DNA of 64,000 nucleotides from CAYOSU01 sp964406735 (GTDB taxonomy: Bacteria > Bacillota > Clostridia > Christensenellales > CAMQZB01). The stretch covers positions 124,001 through 188,000 of the forward strand of contig CAYOSU010000001.1 in NCBI GenBank assembly GCA_964406735.1, read 5' to 3'. The notes under the pieces are model-generated. The model saw nothing but the letters and a program-made list of their open reading frames with translations. It ran no database searches and was not told the DNA's origin. The position numbers and the translations under genes are program-made. Below, one piece after another: positions 50,648-58,759 of this stretch. Numbering within the stretch: position 1 is the first letter of the stretch; each line of letters opens with the position of its first letter.

Positions 50648-51655
50648 ATGTATATGTTTAAATACGTTGCAAAGCGACTGGGTTTAATGCTGTTCACGTT
50701 CATCATCATCTTCACGATGTGCTTTGTTCTGATAAAACTTCTGCCCATTCCTACCACGGCTCTTCCGGGGCAGGACCCTGAAGTAGTCATGAAGACGCTT
50801 GAGGGTAGAGGCTGGATCACGAACATTCAGGAGGGAGAAAACGGTGTCTGGACGTATGACAGAGTTCCCATATTCCTTCAATACGGAATATACATCAAGA
50901 GAATATTGACTCAGGGCGACTTTGGTATTGCTACGACCTACGGCGAATATCTCAATATGAATATTTGGGACGTATTCGTTTCTCATCTTCCCCCCACGAT
51001 ACTTATCAACATATATTCGACCTTGATCGGCGTTCCGATCGGACTTGGCTTGGGTATCTTGGCGGCACTCAAGAAAAACAAGTGGCAGGATCAGGTCATC
51101 AACGTTTTCATAATCTTGTTGATATCCGTTCCGTCCATCGTATTGGCGCTTATGATCCAGTACGTTTTCTGCTTCAAGCTCGGCTGGTTTCCATTGACGA
51201 TGTCGACGAGCAACGCATATTTCACTTGGCCGGTCTTTAAGTCGATGTTGCCCGCCGTATTTGCCCTTTGTCTTGGCTCTATTGCGGGTTATGCAAGATT
51301 TACCCGTGCCGAGCTTTCCGAGGTCTTGACGAGCGAATTTATGCTCCTTGCAAGAACTAAGGGCTTGACTAAGCGCCAGTCGATCTACCGTCATGCGCTT
51401 CGTAACTCGATGGTAGTAATATTCCCGTCCATCCTCAGCGAATTCGTATCCGTGCTTTCGGGCTCTCTCGTCATCGAGAAGATGTTCGCTATCAACGGCG
51501 TTGGTGGACTTTATCTTAATGCAATTACCTATCAGGACTACGATTTCTTCATGTTGCTTTCAGGCTTCTATACCTTAGTCAGCTTGACTGCGGGAATCGT
51601 AATCGACATAAGCTACGGATTCATCGATCCGAGAATCAGAATGGGGGCGAAGTAA
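50648..51655 (+). CDS. oppB: Oligopeptide ABC transporter permease OppB
   Basis: A 335-residue inner-membrane permease with about six helices. Helix 1 is in residues 10-30, followed by a ~90-residue extracytoplasmic loop. The binding-protein-dependent permease domain holds the EAA-like loop LLARTKGLTKRQSIYRHALRN (about 237-257), which contacts an ATPase. AGAGGAG precedes the ATG. The length is normal, unlike its partners. The next gene starts two bases after its stop. Confidence 0.95.
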   Translation: MYMFKYVAKRLGLMLFTFIIIFTMCFVLIKLLPIPTTALPGQDPEVVMKTLEGRGWITNIQEGENGVWTYDRVPIFLQYGIYIKRILTQGDFGIATTYGEYLNMNIWDVFVSHLPPTILINIYSTLIGVPIGLGLGILAALKKNKWQDQVINVFIILLISVPSIVLALMIQYVFCFKLGWFPLTMSTSNAYFTWPVFKSMLPAVFALCLGSIAGYARFTRAELSEVLTSEFMLLARTKGLTKRQSIYRHALRNSMVVIFPSILSEFVSVLSGSLVIEKMFAINGVGGLYLNAITYQDYDFFMLLSGFYTLVSLTAGIVIDISYGFIDPRIRMGAK

Positions 51656-51656
51656 A

Positions 51657-53243
51657 ATGGCAACGAATAAATACGAAAATATCCCCGTTGAAAAGTTCAG
51701 ATTTGCTACGAAAACGGACCTTTCGCACGACAAAAAGCTCGATACGAAGCCTGTAAGCTACTTCCAGGGAGCTTTCCGCCGCTTCAGCAAAAACAAAGGC
51801 GCTGTCGTCGGAGGTATCGTTATTCTCTGCTTGGTTCTCTTTTCGATAATTGCACCCTTCTTTACGCCTTATCAGCCTGCATACTACGATCAGATGTTTG
51901 CTCACGTAAGACCTAAGAGCACGTTGTTTGCAAACAGCAGTCTCGATTTTTGGGACGGTTGCAAAAACAAAGAGACGAATACGGTCGGCTATCTCAAGGA
52001 TTACGCGCTTGCTTATGAAACCGGCAAAGACGTAATTAAAGACGGCGAATATACCGTAAGCGAAGACGGAAAGTCATATTCATACCGTTACGACACTTAC
52101 TACGGCGTAGGCTTTGGTAGATATAAGACGATATCCGTCGAAGAATACAACAAGATTCAGGAATATCAGAAAGAGACCGGCATACAGGTGCTTTATCCTA
52201 TCGTTTCAATTTCCGATAGAAATAAGATGCTTGATAAGAACAAGTACGATGCCAACATCTACTACAAGGTAAAAGACCTTAATGCGTCGATACTTTCTCC
52301 GATGTTGGACAATGACGGCAACGTAATTAACAATTATCTGAAATACGAGGCTGGCGCTCAAGGCGCAACTATCGCCGACTACAATTCTTTGAGGATCGAG
52401 GGCGAGAACGGCTTTGTAGAAGACGGCAAACAATATTTCTATGCTTACGGCAGAAAGGTTGACGGTGGTGTCGAGGTAAGAGCTGAATACTACGAATACT
52501 ACATATTCAGCCACACTCAGCTGAAAAACGACGGTATAAAGGAGCCTCTCTTCCCGTTTGGAACGACGGATTCCGGCAAGGACATCTTTGCTTGCTTGGC
52601 ATACGGCGCCAGATTCTCCTTTGTATTCGCTTTGATCGTTGCCGCAGTAAACTTCATCGTAGGCGTTATTTGGGGCTCTATTTCGGGCTATTATGGCGGT
52701 AAGATCGACCTTTTCATGGAGCGATTCTCCGATATATTAAGTGCCGTTCCCACGATGATAGTCATCACCCTTTTGAAGTACCATATGGGTACGTCAAGTC
52801 AGGCGCTTGTCCTGTTCATAGCGTTCTTCGCTACGGGCTGGATCGGAATGGCAAGCAGGACCCGTATGCAGTTCTATCGCTTCAAGAATCAGGAATACGT
52901 CTTGGCGGCAAGAACGCTCGGCGCAAGCGATTCGAGAATAATGTTCAAGCACATCTTCCCGAACGGACTTGGTACTATCGTTACGAGCGTAGCATTGGTA
53001 ATACCGTCGATGATATATTCTGAAACGTCGCTTTCTTACCTTGGAATCATCAACCTCGAGGCTGGTAACACCACGAGCGTTGGTACGCTTATTTCCGCAG
53101 GTCAGAAGTCGATCATGTCAGGAGCAGGATACGTTGCGTTCTTCCCGTGCATGTTCCTCGTATTGTTGATGCTCAGCTTCAACTTGTTCGGTAACGGATT
53201 GCGTGACGCATTCAACCCGTCGCTCAGAGGCTCGGAGGATTAA
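51657..53243 (+). CDS. oppC: Oligopeptide ABC transporter permease OppC with a large extracytoplasmic insertion
   Basis: A 528-residue permease where 300-350 is usual. A cytoplasmic start leads to helix 1 (about residues 49-70). Residues ~75-298 then form an extra, Tyr/Lys/Asp-rich, presumably extracytoplasmic domain. The family core resumes at FPFGTTDSGKDIFACLAYGA, with five more helices and the EAA-type loop VLAARTLGASDSRIMFKHIFPN. The inserted domain could contact the equally enlarged OppA. Confidence 0.93.
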   Translation: MATNKYENIPVEKFRFATKTDLSHDKKLDTKPVSYFQGAFRRFSKNKGAVVGGIVILCLVLFSIIAPFFTPYQPAYYDQMFAHVRPKSTLFANSSLDFWDGCKNKETNTVGYLKDYALAYETGKDVIKDGEYTVSEDGKSYSYRYDTYYGVGFGRYKTISVEEYNKIQEYQKETGIQVLYPIVSISDRNKMLDKNKYDANIYYKVKDLNASILSPMLDNDGNVINNYLKYEAGAQGATIADYNSLRIEGENGFVEDGKQYFYAYGRKVDGGVEVRAEYYEYYIFSHTQLKNDGIKEPLFPFGTTDSGKDIFACLAYGARFSFVFALIVAAVNFIVGVIWGSISGYYGGKIDLFMERFSDILSAVPTMIVITLLKYHMGTSSQALVLFIAFFATGWIGMASRTRMQFYRFKNQEYVLAARTLGASDSRIMFKHIFPNGLGTIVTSVALVIPSMIYSETSLSYLGIINLEAGNTTSVGTLISAGQKSIMSGAGYVAFFPCMFLVLLMLSFNLFGNGLRDAFNPSLRGSED

Positions 53244-53246
53244 GAT

Positions 53247-55481
53247 ATGAATAAAGAAGTTAAATTATCGGTTAATAATCTGAAGATTTCATTCCGTACC
53301 GACGCAGGAAAGGTGCAGGCAGCACGTGATATTTCGTTCGACCTTTATAAAGGCGAAACGCTTGCGATAGTCGGCGAGTCGGGCTCCGGCAAGTCGGTTA
53401 CTGCAAAGGCTGTAATGGGTATTTCTGCCGTCAACTCTATCCACGAGGGCGGCGAGATACTTTACGACGGTCAGGACCTTATGCGTATCCCCGAAGAGGA
53501 GATGCACAAGCTTCGTGGCGATAAGATAGCGATGATATTCCAGGATCCGTTATCCTCGCTTAACCCCATCATGCGTATCGGCAAGCAGATCACAGAGGCT
53601 ATGCTCTTGAAAAACAAGGCAAACCGCAAAGAGGGCCGTGAGACCTTTAACAAGCTGCTGAATGCGCTTTCCGACACGATGAAAGAGGCTATCGAGACGG
53701 GGGCATATAAAGGTGCATCCGCCGACAAGGTGGCTGAATATATCAAGACATTCGACGATTTCAATATCTGTTCGATAAAACTTGAAAACAGCTACAATGC
53801 CGCACGCACCGCAGCTGAAGAGCTTATCGCTATTATCGACGAATTCCTTTTCCTTATTGAGAAGAATCAGAAGGTCGATGTTATGGCTACGCTTGGTCTT
53901 GTCGAGCGCACGCTTAAAGATATTGACGACAAGTATTTTATAGGTAATTACGCCGAAGAGCTTAACGCTCATAAGGCAGCACTTGCCGTTGTAAAACGTG
54001 CAGAAAGAGCTAAGGTTTCGCTTTTCGATACCGTTAAAAAGGTCATTACGGCTAAAGATTCAAAGAAAGAGGCGTCTGCAGAGACTGCTGATGCTCTCGC
54101 AAAGATCCGCAAGACCGCTGAGGAAATGCTCAAACAGCCTCAGTACAATTTCTTCAGGATCGGTTATTATGTGTACAAGCACCCCAATGAGGATTTGAGC
54201 CATATGCCTGCTGAAGAGGCAAACGCAATGGCGTATAACTTCTTGCAGGAAGACTTTATGATCTCGTTCATGGAGCTGGAGAAGGTCGCCCTTGAGTATT
54301 CTTTCAACAAAGCCCTCGCAAATAAAAAAGAGGCAGTATCTGAACTTCAAGAAGCTATTGACTTCTTCAAGAAGGGTGAATTTACCGAGAAGGACGCAGA
54401 CGATGTATGCAAGCGTGTCGCAAAGAGCGTAAATGCGTCAATTGATCCCCTCGCAGTAGTTAAAGATAGCGTTGCATATACCTTCGGCGGAGCACTTGAA
54501 AGAGAGATCGAAAAGTATTTCTTCTATATCAAGAATAATCCGAAGGAAGAAGAGCGCTTCGCGAAGCAGACTGCAAAGAGAGATGCTTTGATCGCCAAGG
54601 GCAAGGCTGTCGATTGGGAGGTTATTCCTAAATCCATCATCGATCCCAAGGAGCAGATCGACGCGATCGTCTCTGTCATTAAGCGCGTCAGAAATAAGTT
54701 TAACGACGATATCGCAAATGCCGAATCTGTTGACTTCGACAAGCGTTGTGTTGAAACGATAGACTTCCTTAAGGAAAAGGCGTCTCAGGTCGTATACACC
54801 CTCACAAAGCGTATCGCAAAAGAAAAGGCGATCAAGCTTATGGAGGAAGTAGGTATTCCTGAGCCGAGAATCCGTTATAGGCAATATCCGTTTGAGTTCT
54901 CTGGCGGTATGAGACAGCGTATCGTAATTGCGATAGCACTGTCCGCAAACCCTGATATATTGATCTGCGACGAGCCTACGACGGCACTTGACGTTACCAT
55001 TCAGGCGCAGATCCTTGAACTTATCAATCGACTTAAACGCGAGCATAATTTGTCCATTATCTTCATCACGCACGACCTCGGTGTCGTTGCTAATATGGCT
55101 GATAGGATCGTCGTTATGTACGCAGGTAAGATCGTTGAATATGGAACGGCAAACGATATCTTCTACAATCCTCAGCATCCTTACACTTGGGCACTGCTCT
55201 CATCGATGCCGGACCTTGACACTAACGAAAAATTGGATGCTATTCCGGGGACGCCGCCTAATATGGTATATCCGCCTGTCGGTGATGCGTTTGCAGAGAG
55301 GAATAAGTACGCACTCGAGATAGACTTTGAGATGCAACCGCCTATGTACGAGGTAAGCCCCACGCATTATGCAGCGACGTGGCTACTTCACCCGAATGCT
55401 CCCAAGGTTGAGATTCCTAAGATCATAACCGAGCGCATAAAGCATATGAAGGAAAGAGGAGGCAACAATGGAGAACAATAA
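53247..55481 (+). CDS. oppD: Oligopeptide ABC transporter ATPase OppD with a ~390-residue insertion
   Basis: A 744-residue ATPase, more than twice the usual ~330. Walker A is GESGSGKS (43-50) and the Q-loop IFQDPLSSLNP (about 97-107). The signature SGGMRQR begins at 552 and is followed by the Walker B LICDEPTTALD and the C-terminal oligopeptide extension (HPYTWALLSSMP). Between Q-loop and signature lie about 450 residues where about 55 are normal. The extra ~390 (roughly 125-518) are Lys/Glu-rich and helical, inside the arm that touches the permease. The reading frame is continuous and the catalytic motifs are intact. Confidence 0.93.
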   Translation: MNKEVKLSVNNLKISFRTDAGKVQAARDISFDLYKGETLAIVGESGSGKSVTAKAVMGISAVNSIHEGGEILYDGQDLMRIPEEEMHKLRGDKIAMIFQDPLSSLNPIMRIGKQITEAMLLKNKANRKEGRETFNKLLNALSDTMKEAIETGAYKGASADKVAEYIKTFDDFNICSIKLENSYNAARTAAEELIAIIDEFLFLIEKNQKVDVMATLGLVERTLKDIDDKYFIGNYAEELNAHKAALAVVKRAERAKVSLFDTVKKVITAKDSKKEASAETADALAKIRKTAEEMLKQPQYNFFRIGYYVYKHPNEDLSHMPAEEANAMAYNFLQEDFMISFMELEKVALEYSFNKALANKKEAVSELQEAIDFFKKGEFTEKDADDVCKRVAKSVNASIDPLAVVKDSVAYTFGGALEREIEKYFFYIKNNPKEEERFAKQTAKRDALIAKGKAVDWEVIPKSIIDPKEQIDAIVSVIKRVRNKFNDDIANAESVDFDKRCVETIDFLKEKASQVVYTLTKRIAKEKAIKLMEEVGIPEPRIRYRQYPFEFSGGMRQRIVIAIALSANPDILICDEPTTALDVTIQAQILELINRLKREHNLSIIFITHDLGVVANMADRIVVMYAGKIVEYGTANDIFYNPQHPYTWALLSSMPDLDTNEKLDAIPGTPPNMVYPPVGDAFAERNKYALEIDFEMQPPMYEVSPTHYAATWLLHPNAPKVEIPKIITERIKHMKERGGNNGEQ

Positions 55482-56727
55482 CGAAGTTTTATTAAAGGTT
55501 GACCATCTTTGTCAATATTTCCGCATGGGGCGTAAGGATTTGAAAGCGGTCGACGATGTCAGTTTTGAGGTAAAAAAAGGAGAAGCATTTGGTATCGTTG
55601 GTGAATCCGGATGCGGCAAGACTACGACCGGACGTTCGATTATCAAGCTTTATGACATCACGTCAGGAAATGTATATTTCAAAGGACAGCGTGTTAGTGC
55701 CGGCACTCGATCTTATAAGGATGCTATAGCGAATGCTCGTGCAGACGCATCTGAAAAGATCAAGCTTTTGCGTTCAGATAAAAATGCTGACGAGGCGAAA
55801 AAAGCTGAAAACAAAGCAGAGATCGAAAGGATACAGAACGAGCTTAGTGATATCATAAAAAAGAACAGAGATCTTATTCGTGATGCCAAAAGTGATCACA
55901 AAGGTGTCGATAAGCAGTATGCAGCTTCTAAAGTTGCGTCACTTAAAGAAGAATATGATGAAAAATTCAAAGCTGCAGCAGGTGATCAGGAGAAGCTTAA
56001 AACGCTCAAAAAAGAGTATAAGTCTAAACTGCGTGTTGCTAAAAACAGCAAATTGATTACACAGATACAGATGATCTTCCAGGATCCTATTGCATCGCTT
56101 GATCCCCGAATGACTGTTCGTGACATTATTGCTGAGGGACTGATAATCAATGGCGTAACAGATAAAGACTACATCAACGAGAAAGTATATGAGATACTTG
56201 AAATGGTTGGCCTCGTAAGAGAACATGCAGATCGTTATCCGCATGAGTTCTCGGGTGGTCAGCGTCAGCGTATTGGTATTGCAAGAGCTGTAATTATGCA
56301 GCCTGAGATGATAATTGCCGACGAGCCTGTTTCTGCACTTGACGTATCTATTCAGGCACAGGTAATCAACCTGCTTAACGACCTTAGAGATCGTTTGGGG
56401 CTTACTATTATATTTATTGCGCACGACCTTTCTGTCGTTAAATACTTCTCTGATAGAATCGGCGTAATGTATTTTGGTAAGATGGTTGAGCTTGCCGATT
56501 CTGAAGAATTATTTAAGAATCCTTTGCATCCTTATACGAGATCTTTGCTTTCTGCTATTCCGTTGCCCGATCCGATTTATGAAAAACAGCGTGTTCGTGT
56601 AACTTACAATCCTTTGGCTGAGCATGACTATTCAGTTGATCTGCCTTCGTTTAGAGAGATTTCTCCCGGACATTTTGTACAATGCAATGATGCTGAGGAA
56701 GAGAAGTATAAAAAGATGCTGAAATAA
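55468..56727 (+). CDS. oppF: Oligopeptide ABC transporter ATPase OppF with a ~110-residue coiled-coil insertion
   Basis: A 419-residue ATPase with Walker A GESGCGKTTTG (about 45-55), Q-loop IFQDPIASLDPRM (about 203-215), signature FSGGQRQRIGIARA and Walker B IADEPVSALD. Between the Walker A region and the Q-loop strand, residues ~78-190 are an extra, very charged helical segment (runs such as KKAENKAEIERIQNELSD). It overlaps oppD by 14 bases. Its codon use is less biased than in oppA-oppD. It is the last transporter gene. Confidence 0.93.
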   Translation: MENNNEVLLKVDHLCQYFRMGRKDLKAVDDVSFEVKKGEAFGIVGESGCGKTTTGRSIIKLYDITSGNVYFKGQRVSAGTRSYKDAIANARADASEKIKLLRSDKNADEAKKAENKAEIERIQNELSDIIKKNRDLIRDAKSDHKGVDKQYAASKVASLKEEYDEKFKAAAGDQEKLKTLKKEYKSKLRVAKNSKLITQIQMIFQDPIASLDPRMTVRDIIAEGLIINGVTDKDYINEKVYEILEMVGLVREHADRYPHEFSGGQRQRIGIARAVIMQPEMIIADEPVSALDVSIQAQVINLLNDLRDRLGLTIIFIAHDLSVVKYFSDRIGVMYFGKMVELADSEELFKNPLHPYTRSLLSAIPLPDPIYEKQRVRVTYNPLAEHDYSVDLPSFREISPGHFVQCNDAEEEKYKKMLK

Positions 56728-56748
56728 GGCAATTAGACGGTAAAAAGA

Positions 56749-57171
56749 GTGAAATATAACAAAGAAGTTCTGCTAAAATATGCCGTTTGCTTTGGTGTAG
56801 CGACGCTAATTACGTTTATAGTTATTGCGATCAAAGGATTTTTTACGGACAGTACGGCAGTTAATATTCAGATTTTGTCTGACGGGTTTTTCGTCTCGGG
56901 AATTTTGTTGACTGTTGTTGCGGGCTTTCTTTTTGCAAGGGGCGAAGGAGCGTTTATAGGCATAGGATTTGTGCTTAGAAATGTCGCACAAGCGTTTATA
57001 CCTATGGGAAGAAAGAATCACGAGTTTTATGCAAAATATCGTGAGCGCAAGATCCAGAAATTAAAAAGACAAGGGGATAATTGCATCTTTGTTGTCGGTT
57101 TGATATTCTTGATCGCAGGCGTAATATTTTCAGTCATTTGGTATGTAAATTATTATCAAGTGCCATTTTGA
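56749..57171 (+). CDS. DUF3899-like small membrane protein
   Basis: A 140-residue protein with three to four hydrophobic segments (about residues 9-27, 45-63 and 112-133) and a basic cytoplasmic loop (YAKYRERKIQKLKRQ). The arrangement resembles DUF3899 proteins. It starts at a GTG at 56749 with a poor ribosome site, 21 bases after oppF, so it probably belongs to the opp transcript. Function unknown. Confidence 0.65.
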   Translation: MKYNKEVLLKYAVCFGVATLITFIVIAIKGFFTDSTAVNIQILSDGFFVSGILLTVVAGFLFARGEGAFIGIGFVLRNVAQAFIPMGRKNHEFYAKYRERKIQKLKRQGDNCIFVVGLIFLIAGVIFSVIWYVNYYQVPF

Positions 57172-57181
57172 TTTCATATTA

Positions 57182-57227
57182 AAACAGCGCTCGCTTATGC
57201 ACAGTGGTGTGTAGGTGAGCGTTGTTT
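57182..57227 (+). terminator. Probable terminator of the opp operon
   Basis: AACAGCGCTCGC (57183-57194) pairs, with some G-T pairs, with GGTGAGCGTTGTT (57214-57226), followed by TGTATT. The T tract is weak. Confidence 0.5.
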
Positions 57228-57262
57228 GTATTAAGAACGACACTCGTAAAAAGACCGAAGTT

Positions 57263-57343
57263 ATGTCGATGTACGTTGTCGGCGGCGTATTCTTACTCGT
57301 CGCAATAGTCTTCGTTGCGCTGTACTCCGGTACGGCGGCTTAA
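57263..57343 (+). pseudogene. Possible small membrane peptide or 3' remnant of a lost gene
   Basis: A frame ending at TAA 57341-57343 reads RKKTEV then MSMYVVGGVFLLVAIVF followed by VALYSGTAA. It is a basic stretch and one membrane helix, in codons like those of neighbouring genes. From the ATG at 57263 it would be 26 residues; from a GTG at 57215, 42 residues, but that start lies inside the terminator hairpin. No ribosome site is visible. It may be the tail of a deleted membrane-protein gene. Confidence 0.3.
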
Positions 57344-57364
57344 CGCTTTACAAAAAAACAAAAC

Positions 57365-57396
57365 GTCCCTCTCGGGCTTCGAGAGGGACTTATTTT
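57365..57396. terminator. Terminator downstream of the lacI-type gene
   Basis: GTCCCTCTC (57365-57373), seven-base loop, GAGAGGGAC (57381-57389), T-rich on the right and a T tract on the minus-strand exit as well. A perfect nine-base-pair stem. Confidence 0.8.
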
Positions 57397-57435
57397 ATGT
57401 AATATTCGTATTTTTGCCACTGGGACGGTTTAAGT

Positions 57436-58443
57436 TCATTCCTTTTGAAGTGAGAACTCTTCGATGTAGCCGCCGTCGATATCAACGAGCGCAGGGCGGA
57501 AGATGACCTTTTTGATATTCTTAGGGGACCTCTTGATCGCACTCATAACGAAATCGCTTATCAAAAGACCAAGCTCGACGGTGTCTTCCATGATGCAGGG
57601 GAATTTCGTTTTGCTCTGCTCTAAGCTAAGCTTCGACGTAAACCCTGCGAACTTAACGTCTCTGCCGCAATCCTTGACGGCTTGTATAACTCCGCTCGAC
57701 GAACGTTGGTTAGAGAACAACAGACAGTCTATGTCGTGTTCAAGCAGCTTTTCTGCGGCGGAAAGCGTAGAGTTGAAATCCACGCAGTTAGATATCATCA
57801 TGTCGGATGTAACGGTTATGCCCTCTTCGGCAAACGCCTTCATAATGCCCTCGAGCCTGTATTTACTTGCAGCAGAGTAAGGCACGCCGTATAAGATACC
57901 AAATCGCCTGCAACCCTTGCCTATCATATATTTAGCGATGCGATATCCGCCGTCCACCTGATTTTCCGCAATAGAGTTAGCGTTGATCGTCGGCTCGGGT
58001 CTGTTTGCTATGATGAGATTATTGGTCTTCTCGGCGATCTCGTTAAGGTAAGACGTATTGTTGCCGCAAGTAACGACGACGATAGCCCTGACGTTCTGCT
58101 TAATGAGCGAATCGATAAGGTGTCTTTCCTTTTCGGGGTTGTTGTTGGTATCGCACGTTATCAAAAGATAGTTGTTTTGATAAAATATCTGATTCATACT
58201 CTTCATGCATTGGTTGAAGAGATCCTGACTGATGTCAGGCTGTACGAATCCAATAATATTACTGCTGCCGCTTCTCAAATTTCTCGCATAGTTATTGGGA
58301 ATATAATTAAGCTCCTCAATAGCCTCCTCGATCTTGATGGCGGACAGATGCTTGATGCTCGTTTTGTCCTGAAGATAGCGCGAAACGGTGCTTATGGAAA
58401 CACCTGCTCTCTTTGCCACATCTTTAATAGTAATGTTTGACAT
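57436..58443 (-). CDS. LacI-family transcriptional repressor
   Basis: A 335-residue regulator with the LacI helix-turn-helix ITIKDVAKRAGVSISTVSRYL at the N-terminus and a periplasmic-binding-protein-like sensor domain. I start at the ATG at 58443, after GAGGTG. It is divergent from the oxidoreductase-transporter operon. Palindromes of the TGAAAACGTTTTCA type, expected for this family, lie on both sides of the shared gap, one next to its own -35. It thus probably represses both itself and the operon until a sugar-like ligand binds. A nine-G tract fills half of its promoter spacer. Confidence 0.93.
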   Translation of the reverse strand: MSNITIKDVAKRAGVSISTVSRYLQDKTSIKHLSAIKIEEAIEELNYIPNNYARNLRSGSSNIIGFVQPDISQDLFNQCMKSMNQIFYQNNYLLITCDTNNNPEKERHLIDSLIKQNVRAIVVVTCGNNTSYLNEIAEKTNNLIIANRPEPTINANSIAENQVDGGYRIAKYMIGKGCRRFGILYGVPYSAASKYRLEGIMKAFAEEGITVTSDMMISNCVDFNSTLSAAEKLLEHDIDCLLFSNQRSSSGVIQAVKDCGRDVKFAGFTSKLSLEQSKTKFPCIMEDTVELGLLISDFVMSAIKRSPKNIKKVIFRPALVDIDGGYIEEFSLQKE

Positions 58444-58468
58444 ATTCACCTCGCTGATAAGTAGTTTT

Positions 58469-58498
58469 AGTATACCAAACGCAGGGGGGGGGTGTCAA
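58469..58498 (-). promoter_or_regulatory. Promoter of the LacI-type gene with a poly-G spacer
   Basis: On the minus strand TTGACA (58498-58493), an 18-base spacer starting with nine C, then TATACT (58474-58469). On the plus strand the spacer contains G9 (58484-58492). Gain or loss of one base would change the spacer to 19 or 17, which strongly alters sigma-A promoter strength. Confidence 0.75.
58484..58492 (+). repeat. Nine-G homopolymer in the repressor promoter
   Basis: An uninterrupted run of nine G between A (58483) and T (58493), directly next to the -35 box. I noticed no other G/C run of this length in the window. Confidence 0.9.
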
Positions 58499-58502
58499 GC
58501 GT

Positions 58503-58516
58503 TGAAAACGTTTTCA
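58503..58516. promoter_or_regulatory. LacI-type operator 1, beside the repressor's -35
   Basis: TGAAAACGTTTTCA, a perfect 14-base palindrome with the central CG typical of LacI-family sites, four bases upstream of the repressor's -35. Confidence 0.8.
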
Positions 58517-58554
58517 GTATAATTTATCGATTCAAAGCGTAAATACTTATTATT

Positions 58555-58568
58555 TGAAAACGTTTTCA
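58555..58568. promoter_or_regulatory. LacI-type operator 2
   Basis: A second perfect TGAAAACGTTTTCA, 76 bases upstream of the operon's -35 and 52 bases from operator 1, a spacing of five helical turns. Confidence 0.8.
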
Positions 58569-58643
58569 ATTGCAAAATCGTGAAATATCGTAGTTTCGGA
58601 TGCAAAAACCTGCTCAAAATCGCAAAAATTTACGTTAATGGTG

Positions 58644-58672
58644 TTGACAAGTGTGGCCTGTCGTGATAATAT
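58644..58672 (+). promoter_or_regulatory. Promoter of the oxidoreductase-transporter operon
   Basis: TTGACA (58644-58649), a 17-base spacer, TAATAT (58667-58672). Confidence 0.8.
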
Positions 58673-58686
58673 ATTAGTGCGAATGG

Positions 58687-58701
58687 TGAAAACGATGTTC
58701 A
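58687..58701. promoter_or_regulatory. LacI-type operator 3, degenerate, just after the operon's start point
   Basis: TGAAAACGATGTTCA, one base longer than the others, about 8-22 bases downstream of the expected transcript start, where a repressor would block RNA polymerase. Confidence 0.55.
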
Positions 58702-58726
58702 ACACCATATTTTTTAAGATTAATTT

Positions 58727-58740
58727 TGAAAACGATTTCA
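58727..58740. promoter_or_regulatory. LacI-type operator 4, in the operon leader
   Basis: TGAAAACGATTTCA, one mismatch from the perfect site, 20 bases before the oxidoreductase ATG. Confidence 0.7.
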
Positions 58741-58759
58741 GAAATTTAGGGATTGAGTG

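Larger units (their letters stand above)
58444..58759. promoter_or_regulatory. Divergent control region between the LacI-type gene and its target operon
   Basis: A 316-base gap without a gene. It holds one promoter for each direction, four repressor-type operators and a nine-G tract, each listed separately. Confidence 0.85.

Noticed and set aside
53247..56727. OppD and OppF insertions as assembly errors or fused genes
   Set aside because: The frames are continuous, codon use in the insertions matches the flanks, and motifs before and after the insertions are in the right order, so I treat them as real insertions.
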